Assembly (NCBI GenBank): GCA_009746045.1
Contig: RPFO01000175.1
Span: forward strand, 4,997,414-5,061,413
Length of the DNA: 64,000 nt
From: Mesostigma viride
Taxonomy: Eukaryota > Streptophyta > Mesostigmatophyceae > Mesostigmatales > Mesostigmataceae
Direction: 5' to 3'
Part shown: positions 51,001-62,871 of the stretch, in pieces
Layout of the letters: the number at the start of each line of letters is the position of its first letter
Numbering within the stretch: the stretch's first letter is position 1
Translations under genes and position numbers: made by a program
The notes under the pieces: generated by a model
What the model was told of the DNA's origin: nothing
Database searches by the model: none
Seen by the model: only the letters and a program-made list of their open reading frames with translations

Positions 51001-54000
51001 CACGGAATTCCAGAGGAAGGAGGCGAGATATGAGAGGTGTGGCGCGGTTGGTGCAAGAAGTAGGAGACACCCATTGGGGCGTGCAGGGACAGGTGGCACC
51101 CAAGGCAATGCCGATAAGATGAGCTTCGGCTCAGTCCATAGCAAGCTCACTTCCAAAGCAAGGTCATGGATGGCAGCCGTGTGGCTTCGCATCGAGCTTC
51201 GGTCGATACGCTCACTTCCCAGAGAAACAGGCAGGCGCTATACCTCCGCCCACCCCCTTTATACACGTTGTGCATCTGCACATAACATAAGCGGTGTACT
51301 AACCCATAGTCGGTAAACTACCTGACCTGGCGGGTAGTTTGACAAACGGTCGAATTTCGCGCTGCGCCGAGAGCGCCGCGCCACTTGTGACGGAGGACAG
51401 TTGTCCGGTGGGTCCGGCGACACTTAGGGGCGAGGGTGATGCATAGGTTTGGGGGTAACATTCGCCATAGCCTGGTAATTACAACGTGCATTGAGACAGT
51501 ATCACGTGACTTTGGCGGGAAAAGTTCGCTCGCGCGCGCGCGTGACGAGATATGGCTGCCAGCGTGCCGCTCTCACGGAAATTTCGCGTGTCGCGGCTAG
51601 AAAGGGTTCAGAATTTTGCTCAGAATGGCGATGTGTGATTTTCGCAGGTCAGGCATGGCCCAACTTGTAGGATTGGGAAGTTTCAGGTGGAAAAATATTG
51701 CCTTCATGGTCGTCAGTTCAAGATGAGTCATCGCTTGTCATATTTCGATTTTCTCCTCATGGCCGGGCAGTCTGCGCCAAGCATCCAGATTTGGTACGGG
51801 ATGTCCGCTGCTGCGTTTGCTGGGAATGCGGACGCGTTTATAGGTCATCTTTGATGAACATCAACCAGGTAATCATCAAGGATGGATGCATGATGCGGCT
51901 ATGGCGACCTATGCCTGTAAAGCAGGGGTTTGTGTGACATATGAGGGTCCCGGCCAGTGGAATCCGGGCAGGACGTGAACGAGCCAGGTACGGCAACGTG
52001 TTTGCGTGCCCTTTTCAGCGGAATACGTCTCCCATGCATTATATTTGACGAGCTTATTAGAGCACCTTTCAGCAAGCTTCCATGCCTGCTGTAAAGAGTG
52101 GTATTAGCCCTGAAAGTGACCACTTTATGGCATTTCTTTGGAGCATATCATTTCGTTAATGCAAATAAGCAACATGTTTGTATTCCAGCACCTTTGGCAA
52201 TCTTTTATAGCTTGTTATAATGCATTATTGTGTTGCATGTGATAGATTGCTGTTTACGCGCGCATAACCCACACACATGTATGAGCACGATACATAGGGG
52301 TAACGGGTTATCCGGGTGGTCTGACTTAAGGAAACCACCATTGGACTATCCTACTAAGTTGTCCACTGTTGGTGTTGAGGTTCCCTACCCTCCCTGGGAA
52401 GTTAAGGGGGGGTAGACTTTTCCTTGGGCAAAAAAGATCGTCTTTTGTCCAACTTTGAGTGGAGCTATCATCCAAATGCTTTGATAAAGCCAATGTATTA
52501 TTGCATATTCTGAAAGCCCTTGAAGTTTAGATACTCCTACCATCTTGGTTGGGGGTATTTGGAGTTGTGGCCTGTGAGTTATGTTTCTTTTCGTTTTCAG
52601 GGGTCTGAAAGTGCCCAAAATGGGTTAAGTAGGTTTTTCAATGGCCCAAGCCCACTACCTGCCCTGTTCTGCACTGCTCCATCCGTGCCCTGCCCCTGCC
52701 CTCCCATTCCCCTGCCCCACCTGGGCCGGTCCTGACATGTGACTCTCCCTCTCCGCCAGCCTTACTTTGCAACATCTCACTCCTCATCACGTGAAAAAAA
52801 AACAAAAACATACATCCTCTCTCCCGCCCTACTCCCCAGTCCCCTGCCTACCCCCAATCATGTGCCCTGCCCGCAGCCCACCTCGCAACTGGTTGCCTTA
52901 CGCAGCTACCATAGTGCATGCCCTACCCACCATTTACATTAGCAGCACCACAGCTTGCCTTGCACAGCTAAATACAGAAAGCGTGCTCTACCAGCACTCC
53001 ACCCCTGCCCTACCGCTGTCCACATCACAAGCTTGAAAACTGACCAACGGCTGCGCATCTAGCAGTACATGGCACGCATTCCCTGGCTGCAGTCCATGTG
53101 CCCCTACCGAGATCCCCTCCCCCACCCCTAATCACACTCCACATGACAAGCATAGATGCAACCACGACGTGCCTTGCGCGGCTATTTATAGAACGCACGC
53201 CCTACCCGAAATTCATGTGCCCCACCCGCAGCTCTTATCACCAACTCTAATTTCAATGAACGATTGCCTTGCACTACTAATCACACATCACCCTCCCTCC
53301 CCCACCTACTGATCACATAGAAAACACCCTATCCGTAGGCCCTACAGTACTAGACCATATACATATACCCCCCCCTAGACCATATATACTCCCCCGTACC
53401 CGCAGTCCACGTGCCCCTCCTGCTCGCGCTCCTCCTCCTCCAGCGCGACCACCAGCTGGTGCACACCCAGCTCCTCGTGCCACTGGCGCACGCAGCACAG
53501 GTCGAACTTGAGCGCAGGGCAGGAGGAGACGTCGATGCAACGCCGGGGCCGGCCGTGCGCGAGCTCCTGCAGGCCCGAGGGCGCCGCCCATGCGGGGATG
53601 TGGTCACTACCACCATCCGCGATGGCGGTCCCCTCTTGACTCCCGCTTGTACTGCCAGCCCCACGCCCGATTCTGCTAACATCCACATGAACATTTCTAG
53701 GAAGCGCCTCGTGCGGCCTCGTGTCAATGGCGGCTTTCCCAATTGCCCTCTCATCAGAATGGGTGCCGGCTGGCTCTGCATGCCCTCCCTGACTCTGAGC
53801 CTGGGCTCCAGCTGCTGCTGCTGCTGCTGTTGATCCTGTTGCGACTGCTTCTGCTGTGGTTGTATTTGCGGCGGCAGCAGCGGCACGCTTCTTTTTCAGT
53901 CCCGCCATCCGCATGGCCTCCTTGCTCACCGCGATGTAGGCGTCCGAGTATCGCCCATGATGGGCGGCCAGCGCACGCCGTAGCTGCACCACGGGCGCCC

Positions 54001-54659
54001 TGGTGGGGATTCATCCACGGGCGGATGGGAGGGGGGGGGGGGGGGGGGGGGGGGGGATGAGGTTGGGCATGCGCGTGCAAGGTGGGCAGGTAGACCACCA
54101 GCCAACCAAAGTGAGGAGCTGGAAGTTTGGCGACCACATGACAGCATGATGAGAATAGGATGAGCTCCGGTAGATATTATGGGATGGAGAGCTGGCATGC
54201 GTGCATGGGCAGAAGGCCAGAGAAGGCGCTGGGCTACGCAGAAACCCAGCACTTTTTTGTTGAAATAACAGCTCTGGCATGACCAGGATGAGACCCTACC
54301 CCAGATTGTAAATTTGCAGGGCAACGATGATGCTGTATGCCCCCATGGTGTTGGAAGCCAGCCCGTGAGGACCAATCTATCTATCTACACCCGAGTGTGC
54401 GGCGGCACTCCAGCTATTGCCGCCGCGCCAGCAAGAAACCAGTGGCCACAATCGGACCAAAAACACTTTCAAATGTGTAGATAAAAGGGGGCAGGTTGTT
54501 ATGTTTCGGGGTCATGGCTGCTGGCCAGGGGCATGACATACATGCCGGGGTGACGACCAGGTCGGGGACATGCATCAGCATGGAATCTAAGTTCAGAACT
54601 AATATAAATTGTGCACAGTATGGATCGGAACTCTGTGTGTGTGTGTGTGTTAGAAAGAG

Positions 54660-54715
<56 letters not shown>

Positions 54716-55966
54716 CAGATAGACAGACAGACAGAGATAGAAGAACAAAACAAGAAGAAGAGGACAAGTTCCGAAGAGCGAAAGACACAAGAGCGAGAGC
54801 TAGAGTGGCTGCATTGCCAAGCCAATGACCCGGCGTGCGTGACATTACTGAAAGCACTGCATGCAGAACAAGAGCAAGGGGACAGCAGGTCTGCAAGGCA
54901 TGCTGGTCGATGCGGCACATTCATACGTGCACGTCGGAAAATCTACCAAAGGGCAGCTCCAACGAAAAAAGAAAAGCAAGCATCCACGGGGGCCGACACG
55001 ATATAAAACGCTAGGAGCAGCAGGGGTAGGGGCATGCGGGAAATGGGGGGTCAACCCCAATGGTTTTAGTGCATCGCAGACAAAAGGCGGCATGACCGAA
55101 TCTCTTGTTCTTCTCCCCTCCCCCTCCCCATTCTCGTACATTTGTAGCTCACCTGCGGAACTCGTTGAACAACAGCCGCTCTGCCAGCGAGGAGTAATTA
55201 CCACCAAACGTCGCCGGTGGCGGGGTGGCGGCGGCACCTGCAACCAGTGCAGTGAGTGCACCATGAACACAAGGGCATCATGAGTTTGCAGCACTGATGA
55301 GCGCCTTGAGATGATAAGGTTGCTCGCATGACGCAACTTCATACAGGGCCGCGCGCACAACGCACAACACGCATGACCGTGGGAGCTCCAGCCCATCTTC
55401 TCCCAGCTAGGTGTTGGGTGGGGCTTTGCTCGTGTATGGCTCTGTGGATGTATGGGCATGAGTGCTTTACAACGACGAGGAAAGGATGTAAGCAAATAGA
55501 AGCAAAGATGCATCCCATCCCTGATATATGTAAGTATGTCATGTCATAGCCGAGCAGCCAACGAAAGATTGCGGACGGTTACGAAGGGAAAAAATATGAA
55601 TGTGTTTCTGAGCAGCTGCACACAAGCTCGCCAGATATATCCTTCCCCGCTAGAAAGGGATGCTCCATGTGGCCATAAACTTAAACGTACAAGACTACAC
55701 ATTCACTTTACGGTCTCCATCACCTCAACCGACTTGGCAAACGCGGATACGATAACAACAGGCTCGAGCTACCATGGTCCGGATTCTCCAGATTCCTGGC
55801 CTGCGCTGGTTGTCTCATTGATATAATGGTCACTGTAGTATATAGTAATGCCTGGCCTGCGCTGTTTGTCTCATTGATACTAGTAGCACGCCAAAAGGTG
55901 CATCGGAGATGCATATGGTGGTGCATACTGTCATGATTACTATAGTGCATACTGTACTTGTCGCAT

Positions 55967-56008
<42 letters not shown>

Positions 56009-58333
56009 TGATACTCCTCTGGTGAAGGCTGAAACAACAAAGGAACGTAAGCATGACATTAACCGTGACGCCGACATGTCGTAGGTGCCTAGAAGACTGG
56101 AAAGGAGGCCAAGCACACTGGAGATATAGTAGCATTGCAAAACTACAGGCCCTCAGCATTGCAGAGAAAGGCTTCAAGGGCTCTACATCAACAGCCCTTT
56201 ACCCACACCCAGTCAACTGCACGCCTCCCAACAACCCCACCCACAAAACTACCCCTTCATCCCCTTGCACCTTCATCCCAAAACTGCCCCTTGCCCCTTC
56301 ATCCCAAAACTGCCCCTTGCCCCTTCATCCCAAAACTGCCCCTTGCCCCTTCATCCCACCCACCCTGACCCCCAGGTCCAAATTTCCCACCTCCCACCAT
56401 ATAACTGTCCCATTCACAATCCACAATGGCCACAGAGGGGCCAACCGTTGCACCAGGCATCATACTTCCCGCCATGCCTGTCGAGCTCAGGAAGATTCTT
56501 GGATTCTTCAACCAAAAACAAATAAGAAACAGCACCTACCCTCCAGCACAACCTTCCGCTTTTTCCGTTTGTTTCCGCTGACACCCGCGGCAGACTCTCC
56601 CGTCGCATCCCCATTGGCGGTCCCCTCAGCCTCCTTAACCCGCGCGTACCCTTGTTCCAGGAAGCTGTCGATCACCGTATCGGCCATGGCTCCAGAGCAG
56701 CCGTCGCCCTCGGTCTGTTGCATGCCGCTCGAGAGCACTGCCAGGTGGCGCGAGGGGGCGGCACATGGGCGGGGCATGGAGGCTCCTTGTCAGTGCCGCG
56801 AAGCCCCCGAAGAGCACGAGGGGGGTCCTTCCAAATTTATGGAGCAAGTGCCGAAATTCTTGAATTAATGAAGAACAGGATGGGGGGCTGTCGCATTTAC
56901 TGTCGCATTTACAGCCAAGCCATGGTTTGTCGACTATACTTGTCCTGTGACTGTGTGTCAAGGGGGTTGTTTGTCGAGTCATCGCTACCCACCTAGGTGG
57001 GCTACCCGGGGGATTTATTCCCCATCCCATTCTGCATCAGAGAAAGGGGGTGAAGGACTGCAAATGGACAACATGGACCAGCCCAGCGAGCGCAGACAGC
57101 ATTATACGGCTTCGTAAGCCAACTATAACGGGGGGTGCCTTGCGAAGCTGTAGGACTGCCATGCGTTAACTAAGTGGCCTCCCGGAGGTCATGCCTCCGC
57201 AGCTACCCAGCTACCTAGCTACCTAGCTTTGTTACCCTCCTGCCCCCCCCTAGCTTTGTTACGCTCGCCCCCCCCCCCCCCCAACCTTTGTTACCCTCCT
57301 TCCCCCCCCCCTCCCTCCCCCCTAGATTTGGTGTTCTAGCTACCCATGGTCATGCTGCTTGCCTTGTTCTAAGAGCAACATGGTGTTGTGTGGCATGTTC
57401 ATACAACATGCAGTTGAGTGACCAGGCATGCAATGGGCCTGAGACTGTGACCATCATAGGTCAGGTAGGAGAGACTTGCACATTGACCTCATGGGCCAAC
57501 ATGGCCTGCATGGGCTGCATGGCCTGCATGGGCCACATGGGCCACATGGGCTGCATGGGCTATATGGGCCGAATGGGCCACATGGGCCGCATGGCCTGCA
57601 TGGGCTTCATGGGCCACACAGGCCATATGGGCCGCATGGGCCGCATGGGCCGTATGGGCCGTATGGGCCATAAGGACCCAATGGGCCAGCATGGATGGCC
57701 ATGTAGTCATGTAGAGGAAGCTGATCACACATACAGCCGGCCCGGGCCTGCTGACAGCACAGATGGCAATCCTGGAGAATTGCCAACATGCTAAGTTGTG
57801 CTCATAAACCCTAGGCTCGCGGCGGGAGCACTGCCATGCATGCTGCCAGATCACCCTGGACAAGGAGGATTCAGCCCGTGCAGTACAGCGATTGCCATCC
57901 GTGACGAACCAATGGGTAGAAACTATCTTTCTAAGCTCGCCAAGTACCATGGAGTCTAAAGCACGGCATTTTGAACGCATCGGTGTTACAAGGGCCATCA
58001 TGGTCAGCTCGGATTACGGCGGCTTGCTCGTCTGCAGTCCCGCTAACAGAAGTAGTTTAACACCGGAGTGGTAGTCAGCACTGGCCGTACTCTGTGAACT
58101 CTATATGTAGAGTTCACAAATTCAAGGGGAAGAAAATTTGGTTGCACACTATCAAACCGACCTGCACGGTGTACAGTGAGCTTACCTGCAACCTCAATTC
58201 TCCGCCTTGCCTCAACGGGGTCCGCATCCTTCAAAATTGATAATACCGTTGTCGCCAGTTCCTCTATTTCGGAGCTCAACGCCTTCCATTGAGACATCGT
58301 CATGTCATCCCCGCATATGCTGGCGCTGGCCAT
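44937..58333 (-). CDS. RNF216/TRIAD3-like RBR (RING-IBR-RING) E3 ubiquitin ligase
   Basis: Exons, 5' to 3': 58333-58186, 56737-56540, 55237-55153, 53999-53400, 50941-50851, 50061-49975, 49041-48874, 46690-46592, 45596-44937. These 2136 bases encode 711 aa; all eight introns are GT-AG and in phase. RING1 spans exons 4/5 ([15 protein letters not shown], then [12 protein letters not shown], residues about 341-374). The IBR-type region follows ([41 protein letters not shown], about 385-475). RING2 reads [19 protein letters not shown], then CYVC and HFCQH (about 502-545). The Cys in EEGCNK (about 515) is the predicted catalytic residue accepting ubiquitin. This order and spacing match RNF216. The tail is a long Asp/Glu run encoded by trinucleotide-rich DNA. 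The N-terminal half is helical and Ala/Gln-rich, with a basic KRKKRK motif that may be nuclear. Introns hold two piggyBac-like copies and many microsatellites. The start is the first ATG of exon 1; earlier non-coding exons are possible. Confidence 0.88.
45738..45870. repeat. Tandem duplication of about 66 bp
   Basis: Two nearly identical copies of 'gagtataaatcctcacaaa' followed by 'actagtgttcaatgaatgc' in the intron 45597-46591 of the RBR ligase. Confidence 0.9.
47224..48027. mobile_element. piggyBac-like element, copy 3 (5'-truncated)
   Basis: Aligns with the right 800 bp of copies 1 and 2, from 'catctttg' to the right terminus 'gactatggg', followed by TCAA in place of TTAA. The left end is missing. 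It lies in the intron 46691-48873 of the RBR ligase gene. Confidence 0.85.
50214..50480. repeat. (GGGC)n/(GGGT)n array with GGC interruptions
   Basis: A central GGGC block with irregular GGC steps, flanked on both sides by GGGT units, in the intron 50062-50850 of the RBR ligase. A GT/GC-rich stretch with CA/TG character follows at 50597-50735. AGGR and PPAR frames are array translations. Confidence 0.95.
51303..52624. mobile_element. piggyBac-like element, copy 2 (1322 bp)
   Basis: Collinear with copy 1 over its whole length. Left flank CTAA then CCCATAGTCGG; right end ATGGG then TTAA. The inner 3' terminal repeat has decayed. The subterminal hairpin is kept, with paired changes (CTACC...GGTAG against CCACC...GGTGG in copy 1). 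It lies in the intron 50942-53399 of the RBR ligase gene. Confidence 0.85.
54029..54057. repeat. Poly-G tract
   Basis: A run of about 28 G in the intron 54000-55152, 30 bases from the acceptor of RBR exon 4. On the transcript strand it is poly-C, so it can serve as the pyrimidine tract. Confidence 0.9.
54633..54740. repeat. (GT)n, (GA)n and (GACA)n microsatellites
   Basis: (GT)7 at about 54634, (GA)n at 54657-54707, then GACA units to about 54735, in an intron of the RBR ligase. Confidence 0.92.
55733..55885 (-). repeat. Dispersed repeat, full copy plus adjacent half copy
   Basis: A full minus-strand copy at 55733-55822 ('ggcaaacgcggatacgat' to 'ttgtctcattgatata') is followed at 55850-55883 by a second half copy ('ggcctgcgctgtttgtctc'). 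Both lie in the intron 55238-56539 of the RBR ligase. A (CA)n run follows at 55970-56006. Confidence 0.85.
57482..57690. repeat. 9-bp minisatellite (atgggccac/atgggccgc)
   Basis: About 20 variable copies around a core 'catgggcc', in the intron 56738-58185 of the RBR ligase. Both strands stay open (MGHMGR and AHVAHA frames), but no domain or splice-consistent exon was found. Confidence 0.88.
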
Positions 58334-59455
58334 TCTTTTGGTCGTCCCTAGTGTCAAATAAGGGCAAGGTTGAATGAGGCCATACCATCCAAGGAAAGAC
58401 TACTGTTCATTGCCATCTCATGGCAGATACACGTAAGCGGTCTCGAGGCACTACCACGCAACCCGCGACAACCTTCGGCAGGCAGCTGCTTTTTCGGACA
58501 GACAGCTCCTTTTCAGCTCGACAATGCCCTGCCTTCCAAAAAAGCAGCCGGCTAACCACGCACGTCCATTTGAAGAACATTTTCTAGATTAAAGGAAGCA
58601 TTTCCTTTTCTTTTGCACTTCGGTGCGATAACGCAAAACAAAGGAACCATAATCCCTCAATAAGGTAAGCACTTGACGTATACAATAATTGTGACGCCAA
58701 GTCTTCGAACGTAGTGTGCAGCGCCGGAACCCAGACGCCATGTAAATTTGCCAGGTGGGCACTTCCCGCCAAAACCATGGAAGGCGCGGGCGGGCGGGCC
58801 ATGCCGGCAAGCCGCGCAGCCCTGCAGTTTTAGGGTTCCTGGAAATTTATGTTAAGCAATTACCCGGGCTATTTGCTTTTATACGTCGAAGGTTCACTTC
58901 CAATGCGGACGGTGTACTTGCGCGCAAGTAGTCGAAGTGAACCTTCGACGTATAAAAGCAAATAGCCCGGGTAATTGCTTAACATATATAGTGATAGCCG
59001 TTCTTAAGATTTTCAAAGGTTCCTCAATTTCATACTCCATTGGTTACAACTCGTTTGTAAACGCGAGCATGTGACGAGCAAACTACTGGAATATACGAAT
59101 ATACTCGAATGAATTGACGGACGGACGAACTGAAGAACAGACGGACTGACGGACGGACGGACGGGCTGACCGACTGAGCGAGCCAAGGAGTGTTCCACTT
59201 TCCTCCACTTTCCCGACGACAAGAAGACAGGATGCACACAGGAACGCACAGGAACGCACAAACGTCGGTGCCGTGCTGGCGGAAGAATATCTAGAGTCGC
59301 GTGCATACTCGTGATAGTCATGGCCCTGTAAACATGCGTTGTTAAACCCAGTGCCCGGCCTCTAATAACAGGGGTCGATTGCCTTCGGCGATGCGCTAGC
59401 GTAGGAAGTGGGCTCTATACGCAAAGTTTCCTAATGTGATCGCAAGAAAGTAACC
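58334..59455. other. Divergent intergenic region between two E3 ligase genes
   Basis: The RBR ligase (minus) and the RING-CH ligase (plus) start away from each other across this 1.12 kb, which should hold both promoters. It contains the 53-bp-arm hairpin and a (GGAC)n stretch at about 59115-59165. No ORF with domain character. Confidence 0.6.
58848..58986. repeat. Perfect inverted repeat, 53-bp arms, 33-nt loop
   Basis: The left arm 58848-58900 is exactly reverse-complementary to 58934-58986; it includes 'gttaagcaattacccgggc' and 'tcgaaggttcacttc'. The loop holds a second perfect palindrome ACTTGCGCGCAAGT (58916-58929). The match stops abruptly outside the arms. Confidence 0.97.
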
Positions 59456-60670
59456 ATGGCGGACAGGTCGTTGCAAGCTGGCATGACGCTGGAAAGCAGC
59501 CTCTTAGCCGAAGAAGCGGACAGGCGCTTCCAGGCCGGAAGTGCCGAGGCGATGGCGAGCCGCGACGATGATAGGCCGCAAGGTTCAGAAGTAGTGGAGG
59601 ATGAAGCGCGCGCTGTCTCGGTAGGGCAGGAGCTGGTAGCGGAGGCTCGTGAGAATGGGAATTTAGGGGCGGACGCGGACGAACCTCCTAGCGAGGGACG
59701 CATGTGCCGGATTTGCCATGGAGGCCAGGACGAAGGGCGCTTAATTTCTCCCTGCAAGTGCACGGGTTCAATCCGTTTTGTCCACGTCCAGTGCCTGCAG
59801 CAGTGGCAAGCACTGAGCCCCAATTCCAAGAGCTTTTACGAGTGCGACACGTGCAAATTCAAGTACCGGTACGCGCGAACGTCGTTAGCGCGCGTGGTGG
59901 GGTCCAAGCTCGTGCTGCACGTGGCCACGCTGTTCCTGCTTGTGTGCATCATGTTCATGGTCGGCTATGTCGGCAAGCTCATCGAGTACGGCAATCACTG
60001 CTGGAAGCTGCAAGAGCTGGCCAGCGTGCACGAGCAGCTCACCCAGTATCTGGAAGAAGAGCTTCATCGGCAAGCGGTCGCCGAGGCATACCGCGCGGAG
60101 GGAGAGAATCTGACCGCCGGAGAAAGACTCGACAATTTTTCCGACCCGGTCGCCCCCGCGGATCTGTCCTACTCAGAAACCCCCGATGTGGAAACTCCCG
60201 AGCAGCTATTTCGGGACGAGGACGGCAACTATGTGTCGTTCTGGCGGGGCGAGGACGGGCTGTTAGTGGAGGGAGATCCCGTTCAGGAGATCCGGAGCCT
60301 GATCGTGCAGGTGGCAAACGCAGCGGCTGAGACGGAGAAGGAGTGGAGCTGGCGCTGGTTTGCATTTGGTATCGACACCGCCCATTGGCTCTACGGCGGG
60401 TCGATTGTCGGCGTGGTCGGCTTTTTGGCCTCTCTGGCCTCCCTCCCTTTCACAGCAAACCTCTGGTGGGGCATCCGCTGGCGGAGCGGCGGCGGCGGCG
60501 GCGGCGAGAGCCAGGGCGTCGTGCTGTTATTTTTGTTCGTCATGCTGGTGGGGCTGTTGAAGAGCTTCTCGCTCATCTATAAGCGTGTGCGCGTGCGCGC
60601 ATCCAAGTGGCTCACCAGCCTGGAGAGCAACATCCTGGACATCCAGACGGACGAGGTGGGAGCCTCGTAA
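59456..60670 (+). CDS. RING-CH (MARCH-type) membrane E3 ubiquitin ligase
   Basis: Single exon, 404 residues, ATG 59456 to TAA 60668-60670. A C4HC3 RING-CH (RINGv) finger lies at residues 84-133: C84, C87, C100, C102, H110, C113, C130, C133, with the typical MCRICHGG, ISPCKCTGSIRFVH and FYECDTCKFKY. Transmembrane segments follow at about 152-175 (VLHVATLFLLVCIMFMVGYV), 309-335 (LYGGSIVGVVGFLASLASLP) and 358-380 (VVLLFLFVMLVGLLKSF). These proteins sit in the ER or endosomal membranes and attach ubiquitin to membrane proteins using an E2. The acidic stretch between helices 1 and 2 would be lumenal or cytosolic depending on topology. The first 80 residues are acidic and unstructured. The start is the first ATG after a non-coding leader. 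It is divergent from the RBR ligase, a second E3. Confidence 0.92.
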   Translation: MADRSLQAGMTLESSLLAEEADRRFQAGSAEAMASRDDDRPQGSEVVEDEARAVSVGQELVAEARENGNLGADADEPPSEGRMCRICHGGQDEGRLISPCKCTGSIRFVHVQCLQQWQALSPNSKSFYECDTCKFKYRYARTSLARVVGSKLVLHVATLFLLVCIMFMVGYVGKLIEYGNHCWKLQELASVHEQLTQYLEEELHRQAVAEAYRAEGENLTAGERLDNFSDPVAPADLSYSETPDVETPEQLFRDEDGNYVSFWRGEDGLLVEGDPVQEIRSLIVQVANAAAETEKEWSWRWFAFGIDTAHWLYGGSIVGVVGFLASLASLPFTANLWWGIRWRSGGGGGGESQGVVLLFLFVMLVGLLKSFSLIYKRVRVRASKWLTSLESNILDIQTDEVGAS

Positions 60671-62169
60671 GAGCACTTCGCAAGGCGACAGTTATCCTGG
60701 AAATTTAATTATCAGTGCGACAGGAAGACAAGGAGCAGTGGGAGAGTGCTTCTCAACCCAATCCCTGCTTCTTGGACGTTCAGGCGGACGTTCAGGTGAT
60801 GTTTCTTGGATGTTCAGGTGGGGGCATCGTGACGGCGCCTCTCAAGACATCCTGTATTGGAATTAAAAGAGGCAGCACGAAGGCGGAGTCATCACGGGCT
60901 GTGGATGAGGAAATCTTACCCCTATACGCAAAGGGGTCGCGCTTGCAAAAGCTAGGCACTCGATAACAAATTGTAGAATAATCCAAGTATAGATAAGCAA
61001 GGGAGCATGTGCGGTGAAACAAACGAGGCAGCAGGTGAGCGGCTCTATCCTGGATGTTAAGACGGGCGAGTCAACATGAGGCTAGGGGGTGGAGCAATCT
61101 CTGGGCGGCGAGACAGAGAGGGAATGGGAGCAGAGCCAAGCCCAGCTCCCAGGAAGCTGAAAACGGTGCCAAGCCACTGGGGTTTGGGTTTTTTGGGGGG
61201 GGGAGGGGGGGGGAAGGGGCGCAGGGGCGTATTCGGAAGTGGATCGGAACCCATCCACTTGGGGAGTGGTTGCGTTGCAAGAGATCCGAGGATGGTAGGG
61301 TGGCCCTGGTGTGGGGTTGGGGTGGGGTTGGGATGGGAGGAGGGAACTCCTTGTCGCAGATAATGGAATCCAGCCCCTTATTCTAGGGGCTGCGTTGACG
61401 AACCCCAGTTAAGGGCTGTGTAGTGCTGCTTGAGGAATTGAAGTTGGTTCCTGTCGTGCGCGGCGGCCTGCTTCACGCTTCGCTGATGCCGCGGGATGCC
61501 AGTACGAACATTGTCCAAACATAGTTGTCACACTTAATACAGCTGTCTCAGTTAATATGAAATGGATGTGAGTACAACGTTGTCCATGTTTACATAGATG
61601 TCTGAAATGGACCCATTCGAGTACAACATTGCTTGAAAACATGTGAAATGGGTGCCAGTATCAAACTGTCCAAACATGTGAACTGCATGGTGCCAGCATT
61701 AGGAACGCATCATGCATGTGCATGCCAACGTTCAACATCCTTGAACCTGTCATGGTTCATGCAGCGTGGATCACGCCAGCTAGTACCTTGAAGTGACCTG
61801 ATTGGTTCGGCGTGATTTTAATCCTTTGATCCATCGCTGATGTATACATGGTACCAGCAGTTCAATAAATAAATAAATAATAATATTATTGATAATGATA
61901 AACTACGGATTGAGGTGAGATCGGCAAGCAACAACAATAAAGCGCCCTGAAAGAGGAAGAATCCTAGACTAAGCCATGCATACGTAAGACAACGTTACAT
62001 GTATATATTCACTGAGAATGATAAATTACGGAGGTGAGAGTGGCATGCAACATCAGGAATCAATTAACCCTACAAGAAGAACCCTAATAGTGAGAATCCG
62101 ACACGGGCAAGTAAGGATCAAGCCTGACAGCACACAAGGTACAACTAACTACAACACATGTATGCAAAA
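60671..62169. other. Intergenic, 3' flank of the RING-CH gene
   Basis: No gene recognised. A duplicated 'ggacgttcaggtg'-like stretch lies at 60775-60820, a G-rich run at about 61195-61225, and an AT-rich stretch (AAATAA units) at about 61865-61895. Confidence 0.55.
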
Positions 62170-62871
62170 CTACGACATGCACGCAGCAATTACCTCTGCC
62201 AGCTGGCCCACCAGGCCGGGGAAGGGGTAGCTACACCGCCTGCATGGGTCGCGACACATGGTCGGCCCGGACGCGGCACGGAATAACACATCAGCTGCAC
62301 CGTGCGAGTGAGGGTGAGGCAGGGACAGGCGCTGCCGCCAGTACGAGGACCATGTCCGGGCAGACCGCGGGGCAGTCTGCATCAGCCCTTGGCATGGGTC
62401 GAGGTGCGGTCTTCCCACCGCTGCCAGCACTCGTGAAAAAACTCCGGCCGTCGTCTTGGGGCCCATGGCCACGAACTCGTCAATTAGGACGAAGGGGATC
62501 TGACCCGGTGGGGCCCCACATTGCCGTAGGAGGCAAACTAGCTTGTCACGCTCGGCCACAGCGGCAGCAGCGCCGGCATCAACAGCCGCCCGGAGGATGT
62601 GGCGACCGGAGAGCGGCCAAGCCACGGAGACACGATCAATAAGCAGGTGGCAGCCCTGCCCACTATATTGATCGTAGTCCAGCACGGTAATGGCGGGCCC
62701 GCCGGTGGTTCGGGGACTATAGAGGGCAGCCTCATCCGCGTACGTCCTCACACTCATGATGGTGGAGTAGGGAGAAAGACCAACCGAACTGGCCGGAAGG
62801 CACACACCATGTACCCTGAGGAGAGCGGAATTGAGATAGAGGAACCACTGTTTTCTGGTTCTGCTGGCCAC
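62170..62871 (-). pseudogene. Retrotransposon RT C-terminal remnant (uninterrupted 233-codon frame)
   Basis: The frame contains ITVLDYDQYSGQGCHLLIDR, DAGAAAAVAERDKLVCLLRQ and IPFVLIDEFVAMGPKT. The order 'short Asp-Val-type strand, AGAAA..AE..K, FVP-like F-V-x-D-x-x-x-x-M/L-G' is what follows the RT domain in many LINE-type polyproteins, just before the C-terminus. No RT core is present and the start has no special support, so it is most likely a fragment. I do not rule out an unrelated host gene. Confidence 0.5.

Noticed and set aside
57288-57794. Met/Gly/His-rich ORF and its antisense Ala/His ORF as an extra exon
   Set aside because: Generated by the 9-bp minisatellite; adding it would break the in-frame join of RBR exons 1 and 2.
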